A DNA stretch of 64,000 nucleotides from Capra hircus (GCF_001704415.2 NC_030814.1:69867121-69931120), one strand, 5' to 3'. Counted from the stretch's first letter, positions 24,901 through 33,670 are shown. The notes: a model not told the origin generated them from the letters alone. Program-made: numbers and translations.

Positions 24901-27680
24901 TAAGCCAAATGGTATAATGGTTATTCCACCAAAGACTCTTGGCATTGAATCCAGGCTTGGCTCTGGTTAGAACAGAGCTATGGACAACTATAACTTTTTC
25001 CAGGCTCATTTCACATGGTTTTGCAATCATTCTCCAGAATTATTTTTCATCTGGTGAAAATGAAATTCTTTATATCCATTAAACAACAGTTCTCCATTCC
25101 CCATTCTTTGCAGCCCCTGGAAACCACTACTTTGTCTCTATGAATTTGTCTACTCTAGGTACCTCTTATAATGGAATCACAGAATATTTGTCTTTTTGTG
25201 ATTGGCTTATTTCACTTAGTATAATGAAATTGACAACTTATTTGAAAAAGCACAGGCCTCCAGGGGTTCTTGTGAGGAATAAATAAAATCCATAAAATCT
25301 GCTGAGTCAACTACTTCTGCAACCACGATTGCAAGTGAAAGTGTCAGTCCCTCAGTCTTGTCTGACTCTTTGTGACCCCATGAACTATATAGCCTGCCAT
25401 GCTCCTCTGTCCATGGAATTCTCCAAGCAAGAATACTGGAGTGGGTTGCCATTCCCTTCTCCAAGCAGTCTTCCCAACCCAGGGATCAAACTCAGGTCTC
25501 CCATACTGCAAGAAGATTCTTTACCATCTGAGCCACCAGAGAAGCAACCTTGATTATTACACTTTAAAATGGTTATTGAGAATGTCAGTACTGATACAAT
25601 TATAATTATGCTATTATACAGAATTTGTTTATAACATCACATAAACACACCTGCCTTCATGCCCCTATTTTTTTATCTCCCTCATTAGATCCATATTTCT
25701 TCCCACCTCACTCTGCTTGTGATCTGATGATCTATTTTATATTTGGCAGTATAAATACTTTTTAATTAACTTTAGATATGCCAATGTGGACAAAACAAGG
25801 TTAGAAGAAAAAATAGGGTAATCAGAAAATAATTCATTAGAAACAGAAGTTTAAGTCTATAAAACTGACTTCAAATGGCATAGATGTACTACATATATAC
25901 CATCATTTTTGTCAGTTTCAGAAACACTGATTCATTTTTATTACTCTTTTTCACTAGCTCAACATCATCATCTTGTGATTTTCTAGGTTCCTCTGAGCCC
26001 TTTCTTGTACCCTTCCCTTGCTCAGAACACCAAGCCAGAAGGAAGAACCTCACCATATGTCCACAGAGATGAAAAGGATTTCTTTCACCAATTCCAATGC
26101 CCAAATTAATGGCCATAAGAAAAGCTTTTCTGCAGAAATTACATACTTCTATAAGCTGAGAGATTGCCCCCAAGCCATAGGAAGCAGAGATCCAAGTCTG
26201 CTGACCACGCAGGTAGATACTTAGATGCTAGATGAAGACTTGGAGTAAGTCCAGGCCCAGGAGAGATATGAACAAAGTGTAACTAATTAAAGAAGGTTCT
26301 TATGGGTATGTGAGCCCTTAAAGGAGTTAGAAAAAAGAAAACTGCTTTCCTCCATCTTCTCATAGCACTATCATGAGAAGAAAAATTAGATGATAAAGCC
26401 AAGATAATAAGTGATTAAAAAACAAACATATCAGCTTGGATTTGTCAAAGGATACCATCAACAGAGTGAAAAGACAACCCTCAGAATGGGAGAAAATATT
26501 TGCAAATCATATGTTTGATAACAGGTTAATATCTAGGACATATATATAAAGGACTCCTAAAGGTCAACAGCAAAAGACAAACATTTAAAACATGGGAAAA
26601 GAATTGAATAGACATTTCTCCAAAGATAAGCAAATGACTAACAAGCACATGAGAAGAGGTTCAATATCCCTAGTCAATAGGGAGATATAAATGAGATACC
26701 ATCTCATGCCCATTAGGACGGCTACTATCAAAAAAAGAAAACATAAATGTTAGTAAGGATGTGAAGAAATTAGAACCCTTGTGCACTGCTAGTGGAAATG
26801 TAAAATGGTGCATCTACTGTGGAACATGGCAATTCCTCAAAAAATTAAACTAGAATTACCATATAAGCCAGTAATTCCACTTCTGGAAATAAACCCAAAA
26901 GAATTGAAAGCAAGATCTCAAAGAGATTTGTACAACCATATTCATAGAAGCATTATTCACAATGGTCAAAAGCTAAAAGCAATTAGAAAGTCCATTGATG
27001 GATGAATGAATGAACAAACTGTGGTATACACATACCACAAAATATTATTCCACCTTAAAAAAGAATGAAATCCTGCCATATGAGACAATGTGCATGAAGC
27101 TTGAGGAAGTTTATGCTGCTACACAAAAAGACAAATATTCTATGATTTCACTTATAAAAGGTACTAGAATAGTCAAATTCATAGAGACAGAAAGTGGTTG
27201 TCGGGGGCTGAGAGGAGGGTAGATTGTTTCTTGGGTACGGAGTTTTGCAAGATGAAAAAGAGTTCTGGAGATTGATTGAACAACTGTGTGAATGAGCTTA
27301 CCAGCACTGCATCATACACTAAAACTTCTGATTGTAAATTTTATCTTATGTATATTTTATCATGATTTTTAAAAAGTACTGTCTTCATTCCACTCACCCC
27401 ATTCTGGCTCATCCCTCTTAGCTTTCTCATAAAGGTCTCTCCTGTTGATTGCAGCAAAAATCCACTTGGCCATGGCCCATGCCTTCTCTTCCCCGTTAAA
27501 ATCAATCATCAGGGTGGCTATATCCACATGATCTGCTTTTTCTGTCTGACCCCGAGGAATTGAGGTGCAGCCCTTTTGACTGGGATAGTCTTCTAAATGC
27601 ATCTTGAATTTCTTAAAGTCTATGTCTTCCAGGTCCTCCAGGTAACGAGCCAGCTTGCAGCGGACACTTGCCATGATCAT
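7736..27680 (-). CDS. NLRP3: NLRP3 inflammasome sensor, spliced CDS, 3' end outside window
   Basis: Cytosolic pattern-recognition ATPase that, after priming and cell stress, oligomerises with NEK7 and ASC to activate caspase-1 (family knowledge). Coding segments on the minus strand are 27680-27398, 23256-23152, 22646-20891, 15282-15115, 9106-8936 and 7906-7736. Joined, they stay open for about 885 codons. Domains in order: PYD (about 1-92), linker, polybasic segment (about 126-141), FISNA and NACHT (about 217-533) with Walker A GAAGIGKT at 223-230 (lysine 229) and Walker B-type FLMDGFDEL at 296-304, glutamate-rich acidic loop at 688-694, then LRRs from exon 4 on. All readable junctions are GT/AG. 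Intron phases are 1,1,2,2,2,2. Human NLRP3 has 1036 residues, so about 146 C-terminal residues are missing, off the left edge. No broken codon is seen. Assignment to NLRP3 rather than another NLRP rests on near-identity across PYD, NACHT and LRR. Confidence 0.97.
8120..8470 (-). mobile_element. Old L1 3' UTR fragment
   Basis: Reverse complement of an old L1 3' end: ttattgaggtaaaatatgta, aaccatcaccagaactcttt, ctctatgaatttgactattc. Lies in the intron between LRR exons. Confidence 0.6.
8936..9106 (-). CDS. NLRP3: NLRP3 LRR exon 2 in window (171 bp)
   Basis: Encodes residues 772-827 (LGQCCLSHQCCFSISSVLSS to CNLKKL) plus split codons W771 and W828. It has exactly the 171-bp, 57-residue length typical of NLRP LRR exons. 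Acceptor is cgaag|G and donor is TG|GTGAGG. The core LVELDLSHNALGDFGIRLLC fits the repeat. A longer open frame over the same bases (8921-9205) is a shadow in another register. Confidence 0.94.
9275..9452 (+). mobile_element. CHR-type SINE
   Basis: Head gggacttcccttgtggtcca, B-box-like gggtttgatcactggtcagg and a tail of aaataaatattttttt. Confidence 0.85.
9505..9968 (+). mobile_element. Ruminant L1 3' end
   Basis: Starts in the ORF2 C-terminal part (gtgaagtggatgaacctaga) and runs through the characteristic 3' UTR to an A-rich tail. Confidence 0.85.
9969..9994 (+). repeat. (GAA)n microsatellite at L1 tail
   Basis: About eight GAA units directly following the L1 poly-A, probably grown from the tail. 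Reads TTC on the NLRP3 sense strand. Confidence 0.9.
9995..11090. other. Intron sequence with a CAC/CAT repeat
   Basis: Mostly unassigned. 10330-10378 is an imperfect (CAC/CAT)n tract. The 120-codon minus-strand open frame across it is hydrophobic because of that tract, not a gene. Confidence 0.55.
11091..11175 (+). mobile_element. Decayed CHR-type SINE head
   Basis: ggaattccctggtggtccag followed by a degenerate body; no intact tail. Confidence 0.65.
11596..11858 (+). mobile_element. Two tandem CHR-type SINEs
   Basis: Two copies at about 11597-11720 and 11730-11850. Copies of a gagtctA-like target (gagtcta) occur before, between and after them, suggesting successive insertions at the same site. 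Confidence 0.8.
12095..14399 (-). mobile_element. BovB LINE, 2.27 kb, with 17-bp target-site duplication
   Basis: 5'-truncated BovB (RTE-clade non-LTR retrotransposon) between perfect copies of TCACAGTGTGGGCTCAT at 12095-12111 and 14383-14399. The minus strand carries an open stretch of 328 codons (13820-12834) with reverse-transcriptase motifs (PIPKKGNAKECSNY, DYAKVFDCMDHNKL, GVSQGYILSPCLFNLY). The frame is broken on both sides (pieces at 14308-13889, 12903-12703, 12629-12429), so it is not an intact ORF. Same orientation as NLRP3, within the intron between LRR exons 15115-15282 and 8936-9106. Confidence 0.95.
14677..15035 (+). mobile_element. Ancient MaLR-like LTR fragment
   Basis: By-eye match to a mammal-wide LTR-type repeat: gtgtccccccaaaaaagttt, aaatgaggtcattagggcag, gactggtgtccttgtacgag. 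Family name uncertain. Confidence 0.45.
15070..15108 (+). repeat. (CA)n microsatellite
   Basis: Imperfect CA/TA tract six bases beyond the donor side of the NLRP3 LRR exon 15115-15282. Confidence 0.85.
15115..15282 (-). CDS. NLRP3: NLRP3 LRR exon 1 in window (168 bp)
   Basis: Encodes residues 716-770, from LVNYLTSSICRGIFSVLS to ...PGCNIRRL, plus the split codons G715 and W771. It contains the ribonuclease-inhibitor-type LRR core WNLTELNLSGNTLGDPGM. Acceptor is atttctag|A and donor is TG|GTAAGA (phase 2 both sides). Methionine-lysine occurs where I recall methionine-asparagine in cattle (GMKVLC). A CA-rich microsatellite lies just inside the following intron. Confidence 0.95.
15484..16162 (+). 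mobile_element. Ruminant L1 3' end with 16-bp target-site duplication
   Basis: 647-bp 5'-truncated L1 at 15500-16146 between perfect AAAAGAGCCTGTGATG copies (15484-15499, 16147-16162). Encodes the ORF2 C-terminus (IYTMEYYSAIKKNAFESVLM) in frame up to about 15780. Confidence 0.93.
16190..16640 (+). mobile_element. L1 3' end with nested BovB scrap
   Basis: A short (CA)n at 16192-16206 precedes L1 3' UTR sequence. A 108-bp minus-strand BovB 3' terminus lies at 16309-16416 with TTGACATAT duplicated at 16300-16308 and 16417-16425. Confidence 0.85.
16650..17320 (+). mobile_element. L1 3' end with nested Bov-tA SINE
   Basis: L1 3' text (gcaacagcttggatggactt; ataaccaacaaggttctact) interrupted at about 16868-17078 by a plus-strand Bov-tA SINE. 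Confidence 0.8.
17174..17235. repeat. (TA)n tract
   Basis: Imperfect alternating TA run within the L1 3' UTR. Confidence 0.85.
17321..17990 (+). mobile_element. Two further L1 3' ends
   Basis: 3' ends at about 17321-17600 and 17640-17990, each with the gatt(c)atgttgatatatggc-type 3' UTR block and A-rich terminus, continuing a head-to-tail series. Confidence 0.7.
18000..19659. other. Low-copy intron sequence
   Basis: Intron between the NACHT exon and the first LRR exon. No repeat or exon recognised. A 120-codon plus-strand open frame at 18973-19335 has no domain I know. Confidence 0.55.
19660..19897 (-). mobile_element. Bov-tA-type SINE
   Basis: Complete minus-strand copy between perfect 14-bp duplications GCTGTTGACAAATG at 19660-19673 and 19884-19897. 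Confidence 0.93.
20066..20347 (+). mobile_element. CHR-type SINE, long form
   Basis: Head ggattttctggtgatccagt, long body with ctgtgctctacaataagaga, tail aaaataaattaattattttt. Confidence 0.85.
20348..20890. other. Low-copy intron sequence next to NACHT exon
   Basis: No repeat recognised; ends at the donor of the large NLRP3 exon. Confidence 0.5.
20891..22646 (-). CDS. NLRP3: NLRP3 large exon: polybasic/FISNA, NACHT ATPase, acidic loop
   Basis: This 1756-bp exon gives residues 130-715. It opens with DYCKKYRKYVRSKFQ (rest of the polybasic segment), then FISNA. NACHT follows with the P-loop at 22368-22345, Walker B region at about 22152-22125, sensor-like LLITTRPVALEKL, and the winged-helix and HD2 region (MTFQEFFAAMYYLL). 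The transition region carries seven consecutive glutamates (20973-20953). Acceptor is gacatag|AT; donor is GG|GTAAGG at 20890-20885 (phase 2). The length and single-exon encoding of NACHT match the NLRP family. One change I remember as a proline in human and cattle is a serine here (residue 291, SKSSRILF). Catalytic motifs look intact. Confidence 0.97.
20953..20973 (-). repeat. NLRP3: GAR trinucleotide tract coding seven glutamates
   Basis: In-frame GAG/GAA run encoding residues 688-694, the acidic loop of the transition LRR. Human NLRP3 also has a glutamate run here. Confidence 0.9.
23152..23256 (-). CDS. NLRP3: NLRP3 linker exon (105 bp)
   Basis: Short exon giving residues 95-129: an acidic stretch (SQEESLEEEWMGLL), then GYLSRISICRKKK. 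The acceptor is ttatttctcag|AG and the donor is G|GTAAGC. The exon ends in ten consecutive A bases (23162-23153) before the final G, encoding the lysines that open the polybasic region. In NLRP3 that region is reported to bind PI4P on dispersed trans-Golgi membranes. The exon is phase 1 at both ends, so skipping it would keep the frame and delete residues 95-129. Confidence 0.95.
23153..23162 (-). repeat. NLRP3: Coding A10 homopolymer
   Basis: Ten A bases on the sense strand spanning AGA AAA AAA AAA, ending two bases before the donor GT. Confidence 0.95.
23330..23790 (+). mobile_element. BovB LINE 3' fragment
   Basis: From acaaaggtccatctagtcaa to gagcgactgaac. Antisense to NLRP3, in the first coding intron about 75 bp from the linker exon. 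Confidence 0.9.
23800..24334. other. Low-copy intron sequence
   Basis: No repeat or exon recognised. Confidence 0.5.
24335..24490 (-). mobile_element. L1 3' end fragment with (AT)n
   Basis: tttattggagtacagttgat and ttctgctgtacagaaaagtg are the reverse complement of an L1 3' UTR; (AT)n at about 24414-24435. The following 24491-25019 holds nothing I recognise. Confidence 0.7.
25020..25230 (-). mobile_element. Old L1 3' fragment
   Basis: Motifs ctggaaaccactactttgtc and ttggcttatttcacttagta mark reversed L1 3' sequence. Confidence 0.6.
25331..25547 (-). mobile_element. Bov-tA-type SINE
   Basis: From agtgaaagtgtcagtccctc to taccatctgagccaccagag; full minus-strand copy. Confidence 0.9.
25548..26389. 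other. Low-copy intron sequence
   Basis: No exon or repeat family recognised between the SINE and the old L1. Confidence 0.5.
26390..27377 (+). mobile_element. Old L1 ORF2 3' end and 3' UTR
   Basis: About 1 kb of L1 with the ORF2 C-terminal pattern (KIKLELPYKPVIPLLEIN; YSTLKKNEILPYETM) in broken frame. Ends about 20 bp from the donor of the NLRP3 PYD exon, antisense to the gene. Confidence 0.85.
27398..27680 (-). CDS. NLRP3: NLRP3 first coding exon: pyrin domain
   Basis: Encodes residues 1-94 plus one base of codon 95. It reads MIMASVRCKLARYLEDLEDI and continues as a six-helix PYD through ...RRDLYEKAKRDEPEW; the PYD makes the homotypic contact with ASC. The donor is G|GTGAGT at 27397-27392 (phase 1). 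Two in-frame ATGs lie at codons 1 and 3. The first (27680-27678) has a poor context (C at -3, A at +4). The second (27674-27672) has A at -3 and G at +4, so initiation at Met3 is plausible. The 5' UTR junction is unclear: an AG sits directly before the first ATG, with a weak pyrimidine tract. An old L1 ends about 20 bp downstream of the donor. Confidence 0.96.
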
Positions 27681-28756
27681 CTGCAGACCTGGTCAGAGTC
27701 CTTGGGCATAAATCCACACTTGGAATTTAGGTGGTGCAAACAGCATATGGTTAAGATGTCTTTTCAGAAATTTACCCTCAGAGAGAACTAAAGCATCAAA
27801 AACCCAGAAAATTGAAAGGAAAAAAAATATCACTGGATTCTAACAAGTCGCCATCTTTAGCTTTTAAAAGTGAGTCAAATTCTTACCAGAAAGTTTTCCT
27901 ATTGGCTCGACCCAGGTGTGTGTCCTGAGCCATGGAAGAAAGGTGCTCCTATGGAGAGAAATAAAACCACCAACACAATCACATTAACAGTGCAATGTAG
28001 TCTTAAACTGCTTCCTGATGCTATCTTGATGTATCACCAAGAGAACTTTGATCCCACTGATTACTGGCTATGTATGACCCTGGGCAATCTCTCCACTATT
28101 TTTCAACTTCAGGTTCCTCATCTATAAAATGGCAGAGTGGAAAGATTTTTTTACCTTCCTTCCACCTGAAAGACTCTGGTTTCTTGTTTCTGTTTTGAAC
28201 CAAGGAAAGATGAATGAGGGACAAGAGAAGAAAGGATGCCAGGAATGAGTAATTATGGTGATAACAGAACAGCATATGTCTAGAGAGAAGGAAAGAGAAC
28301 ATAGAAGCATGCAGAGGAAGGCGTAATCTGCAACAAACCCTTTATCAACACATTGATTGATTAAAACTGAAATGAGATGGAACTTGGGGTGATAAGGAAG
28401 AATGATAAATATATACATTTGTTTAATGTCTCCTTGCAAAATTCACAATTATAATAATTATTAGAACTCACATTTATTGAGAGCTTCTCATGAGTTAGGT
28501 ACTATACTGATGCACAAAACTGAAAAATTATATTCCTAGTTCCGTGGTATGGAAGTAGAAACTGAGTCTTACGCTAAGTGACTTGCCCAGAGTTTCACAG
28601 CCAGGATTTACACTAGAGTCACTGATTTCTGAGTCATGCCCCTAACATTGCATTTTTCTCGGCACTAAAAGTATGAGAACATTTCTTCCACCATTTCAGT
28701 AGGTATCTCAGTCAAATAGGAGGAAAAAATGGTTGAAGATGATAACAAAATATAGA
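27681..28756. other. 5' flank or 5' UTR region of NLRP3
   Basis: Low-copy sequence upstream of the first coding ATG. It probably contains an untranslated part or the acceptor of the PYD exon, but I cannot place it: candidate AGs at the ATG and about 45 bp upstream both have poor pyrimidine tracts. Confidence 0.4.
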
Positions 28757-28967
28757 TGAAAGTGAAAACGTTAGTTGCTCAGTTGTGTCCGACTCTTTGT
28801 GACCCCATGGACTGTAGCCCACCAGGCTCTTTTATAATTCTCCAGGCAAGAATACTGGAGTGGTTTGCAATTTCCTTCTCCAGGGGATCTTCCTGATCCA
28901 GGGATCAAACCCATCCTGCATTGCAGGCAGATTCTTAACCATCTGAGCTACCAGGGAAAACCAAAAA
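28757..28967 (-). mobile_element. Bov-tA-type SINE
   Basis: From agtgaaaacgttagttgctc to ttaaccatctgagctaccag, minus orientation. Confidence 0.9.
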
Positions 28968-29231
28968 TCAGATTGTTAAAAAACAAAAGCACTTTCCCAG
29001 GTTTTATCACACAGAGTAGTGTTCAGTCACACTGTAATGTTCAATGTCTTGGTTTCCTAACTAGACTTCAAGTTCCACAAAGACTTGAAATCAGCTGCTA
29101 TATCTCTTGATCATACACAATTTCTAGATTTTGGATGGGTGAGCACATTGGCTTTGTTTGGAATTGATCTCTTCATATTATTGAATTTAGAAAAGGATCA
29201 TAGGAAGGGAGAAGCCATATGAGCCCAGGAC

Positions 29232-29280
29232 TCCTGCATTGCAGGCAGACTCTTTGCCATCTGAGCCACCAGGGAAAGCT
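29232..29280 (-). mobile_element. Bov-tA-type SINE fragment
   Basis: Only the gcaggcagactctttgccat plus ctgagccaccaggg head region is present. Confidence 0.75.
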
Positions 29281-29952
29281 TATGAAGCTTTTGAACTCTC
29301 CAAACTGGAATTCATAAAAACCCAGTTTAATGTTCAAGACATTTTAAACATGTTCAACACTCCTGTCTCCATTCCTGCCTCTCCACTCCTTGCATCATGC
29401 ATCACCCACCCCCTGCCGTCCCCTGTCAAGTCCATCCCCTATGCATTTGGCAGGGGGCAGGAGGAGAGGGGCTAGTCCAGACAGATCGACCAGCTTTGCC
29501 AACCCTCTCAGGTACCACTGCATCAATCTTTCCATCCACATCAGGACTCTGCCTCTCCTCTGTGCTACCCTATCCCTAACCTTAGCACACCCCCACCCTG
29601 ACCTTTACCTTCTCTGTCCCTTGGTTTCTAAACATGCTCATTTCTTTATATGCATCCCATCTATCCACTTTCTAGGGGAGTGAGTGTGAGCCATGGTCAC
29701 TGTCCCTGACCCCCACTCCCCACACACATGCACTGGCACACATAGCGACCAAATATTGATAAACATAAAAGAAACATTCCAGAAACATTGTTGAAGGATA
29801 GACTTGAAGGCTGGCAGAAGGAACCTCTAGTCAAATTCTGCCCCTTGAAACAATCTCCCCACTCTTCCCCAGGCTATTTCAGCCACCCGGCTCCAGAGCT
29901 GGACTCACCCAAACGTCATCCTCGGGAACAGCCAGAGAAGAAACTAAACGAA

Positions 29953-29958
29953 TTTATA
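29953..29958 (-). promoter_or_regulatory. Candidate TATA box upstream of NLRP3
   Basis: Minus strand reads GACTGCTATAAATTCG. A donor-like GG|GTGAGT follows about 45 bp downstream (GT at 29908-29907), in the orientation of NLRP3 and about 2.3 kb before its first coding ATG. The implied first exon would be only about 20 nt if a start 30 bp below the TATA box is assumed, so this is tentative. Confidence 0.25.
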
Positions 29959-30054
29959 GCAGTCACAACCCAGCAGGAAGGATGTGGTCTCAGTTTGGAA
30001 CAAACAGGCTTGCATCACAGGCAAAAGCAGAGACTAACGGTTACTCACATTACT

Positions 30055-30063
30055 GGATTTTCC
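30055..30063 (-). promoter_or_regulatory. Candidate NF-kB-like site
   Basis: Minus strand GGAAAATCC about 100 bp upstream of the candidate TATA box. NF-kB priming of NLRP3 transcription is established; use of this particular site is a guess from one short match. Confidence 0.15.
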
Positions 30064-30344
30064 AAACTGAAGCTCTCAAAGCTGAGCCTGCTTGCAGCCA
30101 GAGATACCTGGCCTCCCCTCAACGGCCACTGGGGTAGAAAAAGGGAGGAAATTCAACTGCTGCTCAATGAATGTTCCCTCTGACTCTGACAGCAGCCATG
30201 TGAGTGTTTTGATGACACAGAGGGGGCTGTGATGGAGAATACCATAGCAGCATAAACAGACAATCGAAAGCATAACCTGGCTATCAAACTGCAGATCCCA
30301 TTCATTTCCAAGCTGTCACATGGAGGAGGTCAGTAGACAATACA

Positions 30345-31180
30345 GTAACCACTGACTGTTATTTTTCTTCACCACTTAATTGACGTAAGTATATACCTGT
30401 GAAACCATCACCACCATCAAGGCTATACACATGTTTATCACCTCCCAAAGTTTCTCCCCACCCTATTATATGGGGAAAATTGACTTTGTGTGTGTGGTGA
30501 GAACACAATATAAGATCTACCATAAACAAATATTAAGCACACAATTTAGTATTATTAGCTACAGGCTCTGTGCTGTAGAGCAGATCTCCAGGACTTATCC
30601 ATCTTGCATAATAGAAACTGCCCACTCTCTGACTAACATTTCCCTCTTCCTGTCTCTCCCCAGCCCCTGGAAACTGTCATTCTACTCTGTTTCAACAAGT
30701 TTGACTATTTTAGATCCTACATGAGTGATTTCATTTGATATTCATCTTTCCTCTCGTTTATTTCATTTTGTCATCAAAATCCATTCATGTTGTTGCAAAT
30801 GGTAGGATTTCCTTATCTATCATGGCTGAATAACATTCCATTGTGATATTTTTCATATATGTATATGCTAATATACATATGAAATATTCATATGAATATA
30901 TGAAATATTCCATATATATAGAATATATATAGTCCAGAATATATTCCAATATATATACATATATTCCAACATTCTAAATATATATGTATGTATATATATA
31001 TATCACATCTTCTTATTCATTCATTTACTGATGGATGCTTTAGTTGTCTTTATTCTTTCTTCTGATTATGAACACTTATGCTGTTTCTGTGTCTTGGATA
31101 TTGTGAATAAAGCCACAGTGAACATGGAAGCACATATCTCTTCAAGATCAGATCCTGATTTCAATTCCTTTGGATAGGCA
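30345..31180 (-). mobile_element. Old L1 3' region with AT-rich repeat
   Basis: Reversed old-L1 3' motifs (tgaaaccatcaccaccatca; ctggaaactgtcattctact; cattcatgttgttgcaaatg) and an AT-dinucleotide-rich block at about 30840-31010. 31181-31679 is unassigned. Confidence 0.65.
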
Positions 31181-31679
31181 CAAACTCTACTCTCCGACTC
31201 ACTGACGTATTTGTTCAACTAAAATTTATGGAGTACTGAGTGTGTGTCAAGCATGAACACAAAGCTGAATAGCAGCTTGCCTTACCCGAGAAGAGCTAGA
31301 GAAGATAGATACACCTGCGTTTCTAACTGTTACCATGTCTGCAGGACCACAGTGCAATAATGGCATAAGTTCCATGGAACATGGTAAGTGAGAGGCACTC
31401 AGCACCCCAGGGAGTGCAGGAAACTTGGAGCAAGAAGGAAAAGCATTCAAGTCTAACATAAGGATACTGGGGCATTGGTGGATGACTTTGTCTCTTTGTG
31501 TCTCAGTTTCCTCATCTGTAAAATGGGGATAACAATAGCACCAATCAGAGATGGTTGTCATAAAAATTGAGCAAATGGGTAAATGTGAGGCCTTTGGAAC
31601 AGAGCCTGAATCACAGAAACTGGTATCAGTGGTTAGCTCCTCCTCCTACTGCTTTACAGAATGGTGTGCAAATGCTCTT

Positions 31680-32315
31680 GAGCGAGTCAGTTCCTAGGCA
31701 GGTTGATAAGAAGTCTGGGGTACCCTAGGAGGAGAGAGGGGTCTGGGGCTCTCAAAGAGTAGATAGCGATCTGGAGTTCCCAAGGAGGAGAAAATGACAT
31801 TTTTTCTACATTCCTTAGTCATATAAAACGTTTTTTTCTTTAAGCCCAGAGCTGATGATTATGCAATAAAACAGCTCAGCTTAAACTCTGTACTAAGGAT
31901 TATATAACAATATATCCAGCTTGAGGACAGTTTCTCCTTCTTGAAAACCTTCTGACTAATCCTGTTATCCTAAAATGTATATAATGGGAGGGGGTCTGGC
32001 AAGATCTTTTTATTGTTAGTTCTAATTCTGTCTTCTTAAAATGTAAATTGTGAGAATGGTTCTAGTAAGACCCTTAAAAGCTTGATATATTCTTCTGATT
32101 TACTGTAATAATCAATTTAAAAAGTATATAACTCCCTTGCTAAGACTAGGGAGGGGGCACTCTCCATCCCCCTTTTGATGTCTATGTCAGAAGCTTTCTC
32201 TGTACCTTTTACTTTAATAAAACTCTGCTATACAAAAGCTCTTGAGTGATCAAGGCTGGTCCCTGGTCCTGAAGCTAAATCTTCTTTGGAGATCATGAAT
32301 CCAACATCGTTCACA
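31680..32315 (+). mobile_element. Solo retroviral-type LTR
   Basis: Typical LTR arrangement: TATATAA at 32126-32132, AATAAA at 32216-32221, then a short U5-like segment ending near atcgttcaca. No internal retroviral genes are next to it. The 5' end and target-site duplication were not resolved. Confidence 0.65.
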
Positions 32316-33144
32316 GTAAGCTATCACTCTGAGAGACAAAAGAGAGACATCTACTCCCACTAAAGCAAGGGCAGGATAGCAGACCTGAGTCTCAAGCTCT
32401 ACATGTTGTTAAAGGCCAGGGTGCATGCAGGAAGTGTGAGGACTCCAGATGCTGAGGCTACAGAGAGAGAGAGCAGATCGATCAACCAATATCTGAGAGG
32501 GAAATGCAAAGCAGAAAGCAGAGTTCAAATGTCATTCCAGAATTTTGAGATGATACTCTAATCATGTATAAAAACTAATCAAGAAAAAGAAAAAAAAAAA
32601 CACCATGCTTTGCCTGCCTGTTATTCTGCATTCTGAAAACATTGTTTCAGATATGAAACTATCAAAATCAATACCAATAATAAACAAAGAAGGCCATAAA
32701 AAGAGAATACAACAATTCTCTTCCTATCTATTCATCACTCCCTCCTAAAACCTTGGTGACTAACAATGATATACTGTGTACCAAAGAAAAACAATTATAC
32801 CCATGAAACACCTGCAACTCACTTCTGTAAAGCAGAGTTGATTGGAGTTCTGGGTATTGGGTTCCAAACCCAAATTTGCCACAAACTCTTTCTAATTGAA
32901 TAATCTACAGGAAACCAAACCTAAATGAAAGTAAATCCACATGTTGCCCCAACCCGCTTCCAAGTACATATGAGCCATCCCTGATTGTACAGGTGGGAGG
33001 AAAATGAGGAAATGAGATAAGGGATTTTCTGAACAAAACAAAAATCCAGACATGAGACATGAAAGTATAGGCATGGTGACAAAGATCTAAAACATTTAAA
33101 GTCAAAATTCTATTGAAAAGTCCGAAGCAAAACAGCAATAACAG
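32316..33144. other. Unassigned intergenic sequence
   Basis: AT-rich, no recognisable gene or repeat family. Confidence 0.5.
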
Positions 33145-33262
33145 TGCAAAAAGTGAAAGCGAAGTTGCTCAGTCGTGTCCGACTCTGCAACCCCATGGAC
33201 TGTAGCCTACCATGCTCCTCCAAGAGTACTGGAGTGGGTTGCCATTTCAAGTTACCCCAAAT
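33145..33262 (-). mobile_element. Bov-A-type SINE fragment
   Basis: aagtgaaagcgaagttgctc to ggagtgggttgccatttc, with an internal deletion relative to other copies here. 33263-33559 is unassigned. Confidence 0.85.
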
Positions 33263-33559
33263 ACTGCATGTATCTCTGGGCCTGAATGCCTCCAAGTCTT
33301 CACCCATCTTGCCCTTCCATTGACCTCCACACAGTTAACGTGATACGCTAACCACCCTTCCTAAGCCTGTGGGGAGAGTAGTTTCAGTTCTACAGAAGCC
33401 AGAAGGCACATTGCTTTCCTGGCAAAGATACTCTTTTAGGCTGCAGGCATTGCTGTCACTTTCCAATCGTCAAATCTGCACTAACCAATAGAGTAGCTAC
33501 TAGTCTGGTCACGCATGGCTACTGAAATGTAAACTTAAATTAATTAAAATTAATGATTC

Positions 33560-33670
33560 AGGGGGCTTCCTTGGTGGTCCAGTGGCTAAGACTCCACACC
33601 CCCAAAGCAGGGGGTGGAGAACTGATTTGGGAACTAGATCCCAAATGCCACAACTAAGAGTTTGCATGAG
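33560..33670 (+). mobile_element. CHR-type SINE, short copy
   Basis: gggcttccttggtggtccag head and a brief body up to the next SINE. Confidence 0.75.

Larger units (their letters stand above)
29281..30344. other. Low-copy upstream region
   Basis: Non-repetitive by eye and somewhat richer in GC than its surroundings; contains the candidate promoter elements listed separately. The 131-codon plus-strand open frame at 29788-30183 matches nothing I know. Confidence 0.45.

Noticed and set aside
29788..30183. 131-codon plus-strand frame upstream of NLRP3
   Set aside because: No recognisable domain or conserved pattern; opposite strand to the candidate promoter; kept as low-copy sequence only.
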